From NCBI RefSeq assembly GCF_050587525.1, contig NZ_JBOBFT010000011.1:62001-126000 (forward strand): 64,000 nt of DNA. Reading direction: 5' to 3'. The notes under the pieces were generated by a model. The model had not been told where the DNA came from. It saw only the letters and a list, made by a program, of their open reading frames with translations, and searched no databases. The first letter of the stretch is position 1. Each line of letters begins with the position of its first letter. Made by a program: the position numbers and the translations under genes. The DNA is from Plantibacter sp050587525 (GTDB lineage: Bacteria > Actinomycetota > Actinomycetes > Actinomycetales > Microbacteriaceae). This document shows positions 43,005 through 52,004 of the stretch, piece by piece.

Positions 43005-43859
43005 ATGAGCACCATCAAGAACGTGACCGTCCTCGGCACAGGAGTCCTGGGATCGCAGATCGCGTTCCAGACCGCGTACAGCGGCTTCCAGGTCACCGCG
43101 TACGACATCAACGACGACGTGATCGCCGCCGCGAAGGAACGGTTCGCCGGCCTCGCGAACACCTACACGTCCGAGGTCGATGGAGCCGCCGACGGCAAGG
43201 CGGACGCAGCGCTCGCCCGCGTCACCTACTCGTCCGACCTCGCCGCAGCCGTCGCTGACGCTGACCTCATCATCGAGGCGATCCCCGAGGTCCTCGAGCT
43301 CAAGCGCACCACCTACGAGTCGCTCAGCACCCTGGCCCCCGAGAAGACGATCTTCGCGACCAACTCCTCGACGCTCCTCCCGAGCGACATGAAGGCGTTC
43401 ACCGGGCGCCCCGAGAAGTTCCTGGCGCTCCACTTCGCGAACCACGTGTGGAAGTACAACACGGCCGAGGTCATGGGCACGGAGGAGACGGACCCCGCCG
43501 TGTTCGACACGGTCGTCGAGTTCGCCGGCGAGATCGGCATGGTCCCGATCCCGATCCACAAGGAGAAGGCCGGCTACGTGCTCAACTCGCTCCTCGTTCC
43601 GTTCCTCAACGCGGGTCTCGCTCTCGCCGCAGGCGGGTACTCCGAGCCGAAGGACATCGATGAGGTGTGGCGGATCGGCACGGGCGCTCCCATGGGACCG
43701 TTCCAGATCTATGACGTCGTCGGCCTCATGACGCCGTACAACATCCTCGTGAACGGTGGCGAGAAGGACCAGCAGCTGGCCGCTTGGCTCAAGGAGAACT
43801 ACCTCGACCATGGCAAGCTCGGCGCCGCATCCGGTGAGGGCTTCTACAGCTACAAGTAA
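43005..43859 (+). CDS. 3-hydroxyacyl-CoA dehydrogenase
   Basis: A 284-residue short 3-hydroxyacyl-CoA dehydrogenase. The NAD fold opens with VTVLGTGVLGSQIAFQTAYS, followed by ADLIIEAIPEVLELKR and TNSSTLLPSD. The catalytic His is in LALHFANHVWK, and the C-terminal dimer domain has GTGAPMGPFQIYDVVG. It oxidises 3-hydroxyacyl-CoA to 3-ketoacyl-CoA with NAD. It could take the crotonyl-CoA-derived 3-hydroxybutyryl-CoA made by the glutaryl-CoA branch encoded just downstream. GAAAGAGAGAGC precedes the ATG. Confidence 0.93.
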   Translation: MSTIKNVTVLGTGVLGSQIAFQTAYSGFQVTAYDINDDVIAAAKERFAGLANTYTSEVDGAADGKADAALARVTYSSDLAAAVADADLIIEAIPEVLELKRTTYESLSTLAPEKTIFATNSSTLLPSDMKAFTGRPEKFLALHFANHVWKYNTAEVMGTEETDPAVFDTVVEFAGEIGMVPIPIHKEKAGYVLNSLLVPFLNAGLALAAGGYSEPKDIDEVWRIGTGAPMGPFQIYDVVGLMTPYNILVNGGEKDQQLAAWLKENYLDHGKLGAASGEGFYSYK

Positions 43860-43886
43860 TCGCGACAGCTGCATACCGGCACACAC

Positions 43887-43924
43887 AGAATGGGCCCGAC
43901 CTCACACGAGGTCGGGCCCGTTCT
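43887..43924. terminator. strong bidirectional hairpin terminator
   Basis: AGAATGGGCCCGACCTC (43887-43903), loop ACAC, then GAGGTCGGGCCCGTTCT (43908-43924): 17 pairs with one G-T, and A/T-rich ends on both strands. It lies between the convergent hydroxyacyl-CoA and aldehyde dehydrogenase genes. Confidence 0.85.
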
Positions 43925-43953
43925 CGCGCAGCCCCGCTGGCTCACACCTCAGC

Positions 43954-45411
43954 TCAGGCGTCGCCGCCGCGCAGGTAGACGGTCGTCGTCTCGGTGAAGA
44001 AGTCGCGGGCGACACCACCCTGCTCCTTGGGGCCGAGACCGCTGCCCTTCGTCCCGCCGAAGGGGACGTGCGGGTCGGCACCGGCCGACTCCGAATTGAC
44101 GTGCAGAACACCGACGCGGACATCATCGATCGCCGCGAGAGCCCGCCCGAGATCTCGCGTGAACACAGCGGCGGACAGACCGTACTCGCTGTCGTTCACG
44201 AGGTCCATCGCGTGATCGGTGCTCGTGGCACGACGGATGCCGACGACCGGACCGAAGAGCTCCCGACGCCAGAGCTCGTCCGGTCCGCCCTCCGCCAACG
44301 CGAAGACGGTCGGTGCGATGAAGTGCCCGTCGGCGAGGAGACCTGACTCGTACGCCTCGGGGAGGACGATCGGTTGGACGCCCTCCGAGACCGCCCGGGA
44401 CACGGCGGCCTGCAGGTTCGACTTCGCGCGACCGTCGATGACCGGCCCCATGTCGGAGGCCGGATCGATCGATTCGCCGACGACGATGGCACGGGCCCGC
44501 GCGGCGAAACGCTCGATGAACTCGTCCGCGACGGCATCGTGCACGACCACACGGGAGGTCGCCGTGCACTTCTGGCCCGTCGCACGGAATGCTCCGAGCG
44601 CGACCTGCTCGACGGCCAGGTCGAGATCGGCGTCGGCGAGCACGACGGACGCGTTCTTGCCGCCCATCTCGCCCTGGAACGGCACGCCACGCCCGGCGAG
44701 CTCCGCCGCGATGCCGCGACCCACCGCCGTCGAGCCGGTGAAGGTGACGGCATCGACCCGCGGGTGCGAGACGAGCGCCTGACCGACCGAGGGCGAACCG
44801 ATGACGAGCGACAGGACGCCTGGCGGGAGTCCAGCCTCCTCGAGCGCCTGGGCGAAGCGCATCGCGAGCAACGGAACGACGGACGCGGGCTTCCACACGA
44901 CCGTGTTGCCCGTGACGAGGGCCGGCGCGATCTTCCATACCGGGATCGCGATCGGGAAGTTGAACGGGGTGATGACGGCGATCACGCCCACGGGACGCCG
45001 GACGACGAGGATCCGCTCGCCGCGCCGCGACGACGCGAACAGTTCGCCCTGCTCGCGCTCCGACTCGTGGGCGAAGTAGCGCAGGATCTCAGCCGAACGG
45101 AAGACCTCGCCGCGCCCCTCGACGAGCGTCTTGCCCTCCTCTCGGGAGAGCTCCTCGCCCCAGTCGGGGATGTGCCGTTCGACGATCGCTGCCGCGCGCA
45201 GCAGCACGGCGGCGCGTTCCTGTGCCGGCGTCGCGGCCCAGACCTTGCCTGCGCGGGCTGCGGCGGTGATGGCGCGTTCGACGTCCGGTGTCGTCGCGGC
45301 GCGACCCGAGGCGACGATGTCGTCCGGGCGGCTCGGATTCTCGTCGATGATCTCCTCGCCGGCGCCTTCGATCCAGGATCCGTCGATGAAGTGGAGCAGT
45401 GGTGTGGTCAT
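43954..45411 (-). CDS. NAD(P)-dependent aldehyde dehydrogenase (semialdehyde type)
   Basis: A 485-residue aldehyde dehydrogenase with catalytic Cys C282 in GQKCTATSR, general base E248 in FQGEMGGKN, coenzyme loop FTGSTAVGRGIA and the VITPFNFPIAIPVWK strand. With the adjoining aminotransferase it probably oxidises a semialdehyde: glutarate semialdehyde from 5-aminovalerate, or succinate semialdehyde from GABA. It is the last gene of the minus-strand operon aminotransferase, glutaryl-CoA dehydrogenase, aldehyde dehydrogenase. Confidence 0.9.
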   Translation of the reverse strand: MTTPLLHFIDGSWIEGAGEEIIDENPSRPDDIVASGRAATTPDVERAITAAARAGKVWAATPAQERAAVLLRAAAIVERHIPDWGEELSREEGKTLVEGRGEVFRSAEILRYFAHESEREQGELFASSRRGERILVVRRPVGVIAVITPFNFPIAIPVWKIAPALVTGNTVVWKPASVVPLLAMRFAQALEEAGLPPGVLSLVIGSPSVGQALVSHPRVDAVTFTGSTAVGRGIAAELAGRGVPFQGEMGGKNASVVLADADLDLAVEQVALGAFRATGQKCTATSRVVVHDAVADEFIERFAARARAIVVGESIDPASDMGPVIDGRAKSNLQAAVSRAVSEGVQPIVLPEAYESGLLADGHFIAPTVFALAEGGPDELWRRELFGPVVGIRRATSTDHAMDLVNDSEYGLSAAVFTRDLGRALAAIDDVRVGVLHVNSESAGADPHVPFGGTKGSGLGPKEQGGVARDFFTETTTVYLRGGDA

Positions 45412-45510
45412 GGGCCTACCTGTCTGTGCGGTGAGCGGAACGGAGGGAGGGCGGAACTGTGGGGGAGCGGGGAGTGTGGGGAGGTGCGGGGAGGCGCTGG
45501 GGCGTCCCGC

Positions 45511-46671
45511 CTACCGGAACGCGGCGATGCCGGTGAGATGCTGGCCGAGCACGAGCGTGTGGACCTCGTCGGTGCCCTCGTAGGTGCGCACCGATTCGAG
45601 GTTCGCGGCGTGCCGGAGCGGCGAGTACTCGGCCGTGATGCCGTTGCCGCCGAGGATCGTGCGTGCTTCGCGGGCGATGCGGATCGCCTCGCGCGTGTTG
45701 TTGAGCTTCCCGGCGGAGATCTGGTGCGGTTCGAGCGCGCCGGCGTCCTTCAACCGGCCGAGGTGGAGGGCGAGGAGCGTGCCCTTGCCGATCTCGAGCG
45801 CCATGTCGACGAGCTTCTGCTGCGTGAGCTGGAACGAGGCGATCGGCCGGTTGAACTGGAGGCGACGACCCGAGTACTCGAGCGCAGTCTCGTAGCTGTC
45901 GCGGGCGGCGCCGAGGACGCCCCAGACGATGCCGTACCGCGCTTCGTTCAGACAGGAGAACGGGCCGCGGAGACCCGTGACGCCCGGCAGGACCGCGTCG
46001 GCAGGCAGACGGACGTCGACGAGGTCGATGTCGCACTGGATGGAGGCGCGCATCGAGAGCTTCTGCGGGATCGGCGTCGCCGTGAAGCCGGGAGTGTCGG
46101 TGGGGACGACGAAGCCGCGTACGCCCTCGTCGGTGCGCGCCCAGATGATCGCGACGTCGGCGATGGACGCGAGCCCGATCCACCGCTTGGCGCCGTTGAG
46201 CACCCAGTCGTCGCCGTCCCGCGCGGCGAACGTCGTCATGCTCGACGGGTCGGAGCCCGAATCGGGCTCCGTGAGGCCGAAGCAGCCGATGGCCTCGCCC
46301 GCGGCCATGCGCGGCAGCCACTGCTGCTTCTGTTCCTCCGAACCGTGCTTGTGGATCGCGCTCATCGCGAGCGAGCCCTGCACGGACACGAAGGTGCGGA
46401 GTCCGGAGTCGCCCGCTTCGAGCTCCATCGCGGCGATCCCGTATTCCACGGCCGAGCGCCCGGCGCAGCCGTAGCCCTGCAGGTGCATGCCGAGGAGTCC
46501 CAGCTCGGCGAGCTCCGGGATGATCTCGGTGGGGAACACGGCGCGGTCGTACCAGTCGGCGATCGAGGGGCGGATGCGACGGTCGACGAACTCCCGCACC
46601 TGGGCCCGCAGGGCGAGTTCCTGCTCGCTCAGGAGCGAATCGATGGACAGCAGGTCTGCTGACTCGGTCAT
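45511..46671 (-). CDS. gcdH: glutaryl-CoA dehydrogenase-like acyl-CoA dehydrogenase
   Basis: A 386-residue acyl-CoA dehydrogenase with strong GcdH features: the YGCAGRSAVEYGIAAMELEA segment, GLRTFVSVQGSLAMSAIHKH, the FAD region CFGLTEPDSGSDPSSM, and catalytic E365 in the C-terminal RTYEGTDEVH. GcdH oxidises and decarboxylates glutaryl-CoA to crotonyl-CoA and CO2. ATG 46671 is preferred because the domain begins there and GAGAGGAACC precedes it. The neighbouring CoA-transferase and aminotransferase fit a glutarate route. Confidence 0.88.
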   Translation of the reverse strand: MTESADLLSIDSLLSEQELALRAQVREFVDRRIRPSIADWYDRAVFPTEIIPELAELGLLGMHLQGYGCAGRSAVEYGIAAMELEAGDSGLRTFVSVQGSLAMSAIHKHGSEEQKQQWLPRMAAGEAIGCFGLTEPDSGSDPSSMTTFAARDGDDWVLNGAKRWIGLASIADVAIIWARTDEGVRGFVVPTDTPGFTATPIPQKLSMRASIQCDIDLVDVRLPADAVLPGVTGLRGPFSCLNEARYGIVWGVLGAARDSYETALEYSGRRLQFNRPIASFQLTQQKLVDMALEIGKGTLLALHLGRLKDAGALEPHQISAGKLNNTREAIRIAREARTILGGNGITAEYSPLRHAANLESVRTYEGTDEVHTLVLGQHLTGIAAFR

Positions 46672-46708
46672 GGCTGGTTCCTCTCGGGTGGGTTGGGTTC
46701 GGTGGTCG

Positions 46709-48079
46709 TCACGCCGCTGCCGCAGCGCGAATCTCGTCGGCGAGGATCGCGAGCCCGCTCCGAAGCAGGTCGATGTCGATGAGGAGCGGCGGGAGCAGGC
46801 GGATGACGTTGCCGTGCGTGCCGCAGCTGAGCACGAGTGCGCCGCGCTGGTGGCAGGCCGCGACGACCCGCTGCGCGAGGTCGGGACGAGGCGCGAGGGT
46901 CCCTGCATCGGCGAATTCGATCGCCATCATGGCGCCGCGCCCGCGGACCTCTGCGACGACATCGAGTTCGCTGGCGAGTGGATCGAGTGCGTCGCGGACG
47001 GCTGCTTCGATCCGCCCGACGTTCACGAGCGTCTCGGTGTCCTCGAGGATCTCGAACACGGCGATGGCGGCTTCGCACGCGAGCGGGTTGCCGGCGTAGG
47101 TGCCGCCGAGCCCGCCCACGTGGACGGCGTTGACGATCTCCGCTCGACCCGTGACCGCGCTGATCGGCAGGCCGCCGCCGAGCGCTTTCGCGGTGAGGAT
47201 CAGGTCGGGAACGATACCCTCGTGCTCTGCTGCGAAGAGCGTGCCGGTTCTGCCGAGCCCGGCCTGGATCTCGTCGAGCACGAACACGATGCCGTGTGCG
47301 TCGGCGATCCTCCTGAGACCGGCGAGGAAGCCTGGGGCTGGAACGATGAAGCCGCCCTCTCCCTGGACGGGTTCGACGACCATCGCTGCGAAGCCGTCGG
47401 ATCCGTGCTCGGCGATGATGCGCTCGGCGGCGGCGAGGGCGTCTGCGACCGCCTCGTCCGGGCCGTTGGACCGCAGCGGGTTGGCGTTCGGTGCGCGGAC
47501 GACCTCGACGGGGAACGGCCCGAACGACGTCTTGTACGGGTGCTCCTTCGCGGTCATCGACATCGTGAGGAGGGATCGGCCGTGATAGGCCTCGTCGAAC
47601 ACCAGGACGCCTGTGCGGCCCGTGTACGCGCGAGCGATCTTCACGGCGTTCTCGACCGCTTCAGCTCCCGTCGTGAACAGGGCGGTCCGTTTCTCGAAGT
47701 CGCCGGGCGTGTGCGCGTTCAGCCATTCGCCGACGCGGACGAACGATTCGTACTCGGTCACCATGAAGCACGTGTGGGTGAAGCGTTCGAGCTGTGCGGC
47801 GACCCGTGCGCGCACCTTCGGGTGGTTGGCGCCGACGCTCGTCACGGCGATGCCGGAGGCCAGATCGACGAAGCGGTTGCCGTCGACGTCCTCGATGATG
47901 CCGCCCTCTGCGCATTCGACGAACACCGGAAGGGTGATGCCGAATCCATCGGCGATGTGGCTCCGGCGTTCCGTATGCAGGGCCGTCGAGCGCGGGCCGG
48001 GGACGGCGGTCGTCACGGCGATGGACTGCGGAACGGAGTACGGAGCGGTCGAGGGAGTGGTGAGAGCAACGGCGGTCAT
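46709..48079 (-). CDS. gabT: class III aminotransferase (4-aminobutyrate/5-aminovalerate type)
   Basis: A 456-residue PLP enzyme with GADGHEXxxxG-like features of GabT: FTTGAEAVENAVKIARAYTG, FDEAYHGRSLLTMSMT, LDEIQAGLGRTG (D269) and the PLP Lys K298 in LILTAKALGGGLP. It transfers the omega-amino group of GABA or 5-aminovalerate to 2-oxoglutarate, giving the semialdehyde for the aldehyde dehydrogenase in the same operon. Since GcdH is between them, 5-aminovalerate (DavT role) is favoured over GABA. TAGGGT (48091-48086) lies six bases before ATG 48079, so the operon mRNA is leaderless. Confidence 0.88.
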   Translation of the reverse strand: MTAVALTTPSTAPYSVPQSIAVTTAVPGPRSTALHTERRSHIADGFGITLPVFVECAEGGIIEDVDGNRFVDLASGIAVTSVGANHPKVRARVAAQLERFTHTCFMVTEYESFVRVGEWLNAHTPGDFEKRTALFTTGAEAVENAVKIARAYTGRTGVLVFDEAYHGRSLLTMSMTAKEHPYKTSFGPFPVEVVRAPNANPLRSNGPDEAVADALAAAERIIAEHGSDGFAAMVVEPVQGEGGFIVPAPGFLAGLRRIADAHGIVFVLDEIQAGLGRTGTLFAAEHEGIVPDLILTAKALGGGLPISAVTGRAEIVNAVHVGGLGGTYAGNPLACEAAIAVFEILEDTETLVNVGRIEAAVRDALDPLASELDVVAEVRGRGAMMAIEFADAGTLAPRPDLAQRVVAACHQRGALVLSCGTHGNVIRLLPPLLIDIDLLRSGLAILADEIRAAAAA

Positions 48080-48114
48080 GGCCTCACCCTAGGACGGAGC
48101 GTCAGACCCATCAT

Positions 48115-48129
48115 TGGATGTTTCATCCA
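48115..48129. promoter_or_regulatory. candidate PucR operator
   Basis: TGGATG-TTT-CATCCA is an inverted repeat midway between the divergent gabT and pucR-type starts, a natural site for the PucR-family regulator. Confidence 0.5.
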
Positions 48130-48163
48130 TCATGCCGAAGCGATTCGGCTAGCGTGGTCATCC

Positions 48164-49657
48164 ATGGTGACCCTCCTGCAGTTGTCCGCCCGGCTCGGAC
48201 CCGCGCTCCAGACCGGCACGGGCGCGCCGCCGCCCGCCGCGGTCGTCTCCGGCGTGCACCTGTCCGAACTCGCCGACCCCAGCCCGTACCTCGAAGGCGG
48301 CGAGCTCCTGCTCACCACCGGCATCCCGCTCCACGGCGGCGCCGATCGGATCGCGGCCTACGTCGCACGCCTCGTCGACGCCGGTGTGGCCGGCCTCGTC
48401 GTGGGGCTCGGCGAAGGGCTCGACACCGTGCCGCGGGACGTCGTCGAGCAGTGCTCCGCCGTCGCGCTCCCCGTCCTCCACGTGCCGGACGGTGTGCCCT
48501 TCCAGCGGGTGACGCGGGCGTTCTGGGACCTCGTGGGGGAGAGCGGCCGGGCCGGAGTGCTCGAGCAGCTCGGCACCCAGACGCGCCTCGCGCGTGCCGC
48601 AGGAGAGGACGATGCGCTGCGGCGCATCGTGGAGATCCTCGGACAGTCGCTCGGCGGCTGGGCGGCCTACCTGCCGCTCGATGATGCCGAGGAGACCGTG
48701 TTCTGGCCCGATTCGCTCAGCGGGATCGCTCCGCAGCTGCGTCCGGAGGTGGAGCGCCTGTTCGGCTCGGCGGGGTTCGCGGCCGCGACCTTCCAGGCCG
48801 AGGGGCGCGATGTCATCGGCTATCCGATCTCGACGAGGGCCGGCACGACGGGCGCGCTCGTCGTCGGTGCGGGGCGCGCTCCGAGCCGCACCGACAAGCA
48901 GCTCGTCCTCACGGCGCAGGCCCTGCTGGGGGCTGCGCTGCGCTCGCGCGACGGCTGTCGTCCGGACGGTGAGTCGACCGATGCGACGACACCGGGACGG
49001 CTCTGCGCGAGGCTGCTCGTCGACGGTCACGTCGAGGCCGCGCGCCTGCTCGCCGGCGAAGTCGGCGTCACGCTCCCGGCGCGGGTTCGGGTGACCGCGC
49101 GGTCGCTCGACGACGCCGGACACGGTGCGGAAGCGGTCAGAGCGGTGCCCGCCCATGCCCTCGTCACCGAGCTCGACGGTGTCCGCTTCATGCTGCATGA
49201 CGCGGACGTGGTCGCTGAGGCCGCCGTGCACGCATCTGCACATGCCACTGCACACGCTTCTGCCCTCGCCGACGTGCCCTCCGTCGCCCTCGCCGGTGTC
49301 CGCGACGCCTGCTGGCGGCTCGCGGCACTCCTGACCGGTCCGGCAGCGCATCCGGCCGGCGAACTCGGGCTCAGCCGCGCGCTGCAGCGGGTCGCGGAAC
49401 TGCAGGCATACGACCGCGCGCCACTCGTCGAGACGGTGCGCGAGTACATCAGGACCGGACGCAGCTGGGAGGACACGTCCCGCCTGCTGGGCGTGCACCG
49501 GAACACCGTGCGGCATCGGATCGACCTCGTGGAGCGGCTGCTCGACGTGAGCTTGGACGATCCGGACGTCGGTGCGGAACTGTGGCTCGTGCTACGGATG
49601 GATGCCGAGGAGACGGGTGAGACGGGTTCGGAGTCGCCGGAGGCCGGCCCGCTCTAG
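48164..49657 (+). CDS. PucR-family transcriptional regulator
   Basis: A 497-residue PucR regulator. The N-terminal purine-catabolism-like sensor domain has PSPYLEGGELLLTTGIPLHG and PVLHVPDGVPFQRVTRAFWD. The C-terminal HTH_30 domain has VREYIRTGRSWEDTSRLLGV followed by HRNTVRHRIDLVERLLD. Such proteins often activate amine and amino-acid catabolic genes. It diverges from gabT, with an inverted repeat between, and is the likely operon regulator. Its TAG shares CTAG with the convergent CoA-transferase stop, a 4-bp overlap. Confidence 0.88.
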   Translation: MVTLLQLSARLGPALQTGTGAPPPAAVVSGVHLSELADPSPYLEGGELLLTTGIPLHGGADRIAAYVARLVDAGVAGLVVGLGEGLDTVPRDVVEQCSAVALPVLHVPDGVPFQRVTRAFWDLVGESGRAGVLEQLGTQTRLARAAGEDDALRRIVEILGQSLGGWAAYLPLDDAEETVFWPDSLSGIAPQLRPEVERLFGSAGFAAATFQAEGRDVIGYPISTRAGTTGALVVGAGRAPSRTDKQLVLTAQALLGAALRSRDGCRPDGESTDATTPGRLCARLLVDGHVEAARLLAGEVGVTLPARVRVTARSLDDAGHGAEAVRAVPAHALVTELDGVRFMLHDADVVAEAAVHASAHATAHASALADVPSVALAGVRDACWRLAALLTGPAAHPAGELGLSRALQRVAELQAYDRAPLVETVREYIRTGRSWEDTSRLLGVHRNTVRHRIDLVERLLDVSLDDPDVGAELWLVLRMDAEETGETGSESPEAGPL

Positions 49658-50856
49658 CGCAGCCAGTCGCGCACGCGTGCACCGTCCGCGTCCAGTGCGG
49701 GCGGTGCCTGGCGGGGGACCGGGAACGACGGCGTCCACGAGATGGCGTTGCGCACCTGACGGCCGACGACCTCGCCCGTGTCGTCGAGCACCTCGATGAC
49801 GGGTTCGAGGCCGAGTTCCGCCGCGAACGCGAGCCCGGTGGGGATGTCGGCGACGACGCCGACCGGCACGCCGACCGCGGTGAGACGACGCTGCCACGAT
49901 TCCGCGGAGTCCGAGGCGAGTGCGGCTTCGAGCGCCGCCACGAGCTCGACGCGATGTCCGACGCGCTCGCGATTCGTGGCGAACCGGGCATCATCGGCGA
50001 GTGCGGGAATGTCCAACGCCGTGACGAGGGCGCGGAACTGGCCGTCGTTGCCGCACGCGACGGCGAGCGGCTCATCGGCGCACGCGAGCAGTTGGTACGG
50101 GGCGATCGACGGGTGCACGTTGCCGAGGCGCGTCGGATTCACGGCGGCGCCGAGGTGGGCCGCCGCCTGATTGACGAGCGAGCCCTGGAGACTCGACAGC
50201 AGATTGACCTCCACGTGCGAGCCGTGGCCGGTCCGTTCGCGGCGCTGGAGGGCTGCGAGGATCGCGATGACGGCGTCCTTGCCCGTCAGGACGTCGACGA
50301 GGGCGACGCCGGCCTTCATCGGATCGCCGTCCTGCTCACCCGTGATGTGCATCAGTCCGCCGACGGCCTGGACGACGAAGTCGTAGCCGGGCAACGATGC
50401 CCCTGCGCCGGAGCCGAACCCGCTGATCGACGCGGACACGAGCCGCGGATTCGTTGCGCTCAGCTCCTCGTGCCCGAGTCCCAGCCGTTCGAGGGTGCCC
50501 GGGCGGAAGTTCTCGATGAGCACGTCGGCGCGCAGGGCGAGCTCGCGGGCCGTCGCGAGGTCCTCCGGGTCGGTCAGGTCGAGTGCGATCGACTGCTTGT
50601 TGCGGTTCACGCTCTCGAAGTAGGTCGCGCCGCGCTCGCCGTACGGCGGACCCCAGGCGCGCGTGTCGTCGCCTGTGCCCGGTCGCTCCACCTTGACGAC
50701 CGTGGCACCGAGGTCCGCGAGCGTCATCGCGGCCAGCGGGCCGGCGAGCACGCGCGAGAAGTCGGCGACGAGCACCCCGGCGAGCGGCGCGGCATCGGTG
50801 GGTGGCGCAGCATCGGTCGACGGTGCAGCAGCGGGTTCGGCGGCAATGGCGTTCAC
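49654..50856 (-). CDS. CaiB/BaiF-family CoA-transferase (putative glutarate CoA-transferase)
   Basis: A 400-residue family III CoA-transferase. It opens VLVADFSRVLAGPLAAMTLA, then DLGATVVKVERPGTGDDTR and FESVNRNKQSIALDL; the catalytic Asp is D159 in PGYDFVVQAVGG. These enzymes move CoA between carboxylates. Its place beside gcdH suggests activation of glutarate with succinyl-CoA, as in human SUGCT. That substrate is inferred. About 20 Ala/Pro residues precede the domain; GTG 50856 is the start used. Confidence 0.87.
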   Translation of the reverse strand: MNAIAAEPAAAPSTDAAPPTDAAPLAGVLVADFSRVLAGPLAAMTLADLGATVVKVERPGTGDDTRAWGPPYGERGATYFESVNRNKQSIALDLTDPEDLATARELALRADVLIENFRPGTLERLGLGHEELSATNPRLVSASISGFGSGAGASLPGYDFVVQAVGGLMHITGEQDGDPMKAGVALVDVLTGKDAVIAILAALQRRERTGHGSHVEVNLLSSLQGSLVNQAAAHLGAAVNPTRLGNVHPSIAPYQLLACADEPLAVACGNDGQFRALVTALDIPALADDARFATNRERVGHRVELVAALEAALASDSAESWQRRLTAVGVPVGVVADIPTGLAFAAELGLEPVIEVLDDTGEVVGRQVRNAISWTPSFPVPRQAPPALDADGARVRDWLR

Positions 50857-50930
50857 CTGCCGGACACTACTCGCGCTCGCTCACCCGAGGGTTGTCCGAT
50901 CCGTCCAGGACGGTCGTTCGAATCGAACGG

Positions 50931-51950
50931 TCAGACCCGCCCCGAACCGATCCGCGCCGCCGTCGACTCGCGGTCGACGATCGTGAGCGGGTACTCGATC
51001 TCCGTGCCGGTGGGGGAGCGGCCGTCGATGAGGTCGAAGAGCAGCGAGGCGCAGGCGATCCCCGCGTCCCGAGGGCGCAGGTCGATCGCCGTGACGGTCG
51101 GTTGGACGTGGGAGAGACTGAGGCTGTCGACGCACGATACGACGACGATGTCCTCACCTGGCACCCGACCGCGCTCGCGGAGCAGTGTGGTCACCTCGAC
51201 GGCGCTCGCGTCAGGGGCGCACACGATCGCATCGATGTCGGGGTGCTCGTCGAGCAGGCGTTCGGCAGCCGCCCGGACCTGCACGTTGAGCGCCTCGAAC
51301 GGCACGGTTCCGACGATCGGCTCCACGCCGCGAGACTCGCAGCCGGCGCGGAAGGACCGCGCGAGCTGAGCGGTCCAGTCGGTGTCGTCGGCCGCGACGA
51401 TGAGGGCCGGCCGCGTCGCCCCCGTGGCGTCGACGCGGCCGAGGAGCTCCGTCATCGCCCGCTCGTGCGCGGACCAGACGAGCCCGTCCGGCCCCTGTTC
51501 GACGCCGATGACGTGCTCGAGCGAGACCACGGGGACGGGGTAGCCGAGGAGCACGGGCAGCGACGGGTCGCCGCGGCGAGGGTCGCCGATGATGATGCCG
51601 TCGGCGCGGATGGCGCGATCGCGGCGCTGGTGCTCGGTCGGGCTGACGATCGTCACGTCGTAGTCGTGCAGGGCGGCTTCGCCCACGATGCCGAACACGA
51701 CGGCCATGTAGTACGGGGAGCGGGAGAGGATCTCCGGCAGGACGACGGCGATCGTCCCCGTCGCGCCCTTCCGGAGGTACTGGGCTGCCGAGTTCGGCGC
51801 GTAGCCGAGTTCGCGTGCGGCCGCGAGCACGGTCTCCCGCGTCGCCTCCGAGACGCGGCCGCCGCCGCTCAGGGCGTCCGACGCCGTGGTCTTGGCGACG
51901 CCGGCGAGGCGCGCGACATCGATGAGTTTGGCCGGTCCCCGCTCCTGCAT
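50931..51950 (-). CDS. LacI-family repressor of the amine/acyl-amine regulon
   Basis: A 339-residue LacI regulator. The HTH reads KLIDVARLAGVAKTTASDAL, with the hinge-type AAQYLRKGATGTIAVVLPEI. The sensor domain has GPDGLVWSAHERAMTELLGR and IDAIVCAPDASAVEVTTLLR. TAGACT (51962-51957) lies six bases before ATG 51950, a leaderless promoter, and a degenerate copy of the palindromic operator (51972-51991) covers it. Perfect copies of the same palindrome sit on the amine oxidase and transporter promoters, so this gene is very likely the shared repressor. Confidence 0.9.
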   Translation of the reverse strand: MQERGPAKLIDVARLAGVAKTTASDALSGGGRVSEATRETVLAAARELGYAPNSAAQYLRKGATGTIAVVLPEILSRSPYYMAVVFGIVGEAALHDYDVTIVSPTEHQRRDRAIRADGIIIGDPRRGDPSLPVLLGYPVPVVSLEHVIGVEQGPDGLVWSAHERAMTELLGRVDATGATRPALIVAADDTDWTAQLARSFRAGCESRGVEPIVGTVPFEALNVQVRAAAERLLDEHPDIDAIVCAPDASAVEVTTLLRERGRVPGEDIVVVSCVDSLSLSHVQPTVTAIDLRPRDAGIACASLLFDLIDGRSPTGTEIEYPLTIVDRESTAARIGSGRV

Positions 51951-51971
51951 GTCGCGAGTCTAGCCGCATGG

Positions 51972-51991
51972 TTGCCGGAACGATCCGGTCC
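51972..51991 (-). promoter_or_regulatory. degenerate LacI operator (autoregulation)
   Basis: TTGCCGGAACGATCCGGTCC matches the first half of the palindrome TTGCCGGAACGTTCCGGCAA exactly and part of the second. It lies just upstream of the leaderless promoter of the LacI gene. Confidence 0.6.
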
Positions 51992-52004
51992 GCCGGCGCT
52001 TCTG

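Noticed and set aside
46487..48163. Plus-strand frame running from 46487 into the PucR gene
   Set aside because: The part before 48164 lies opposite gcdH and gabT and has no domain; the PucR domain begins at ATG 48164.
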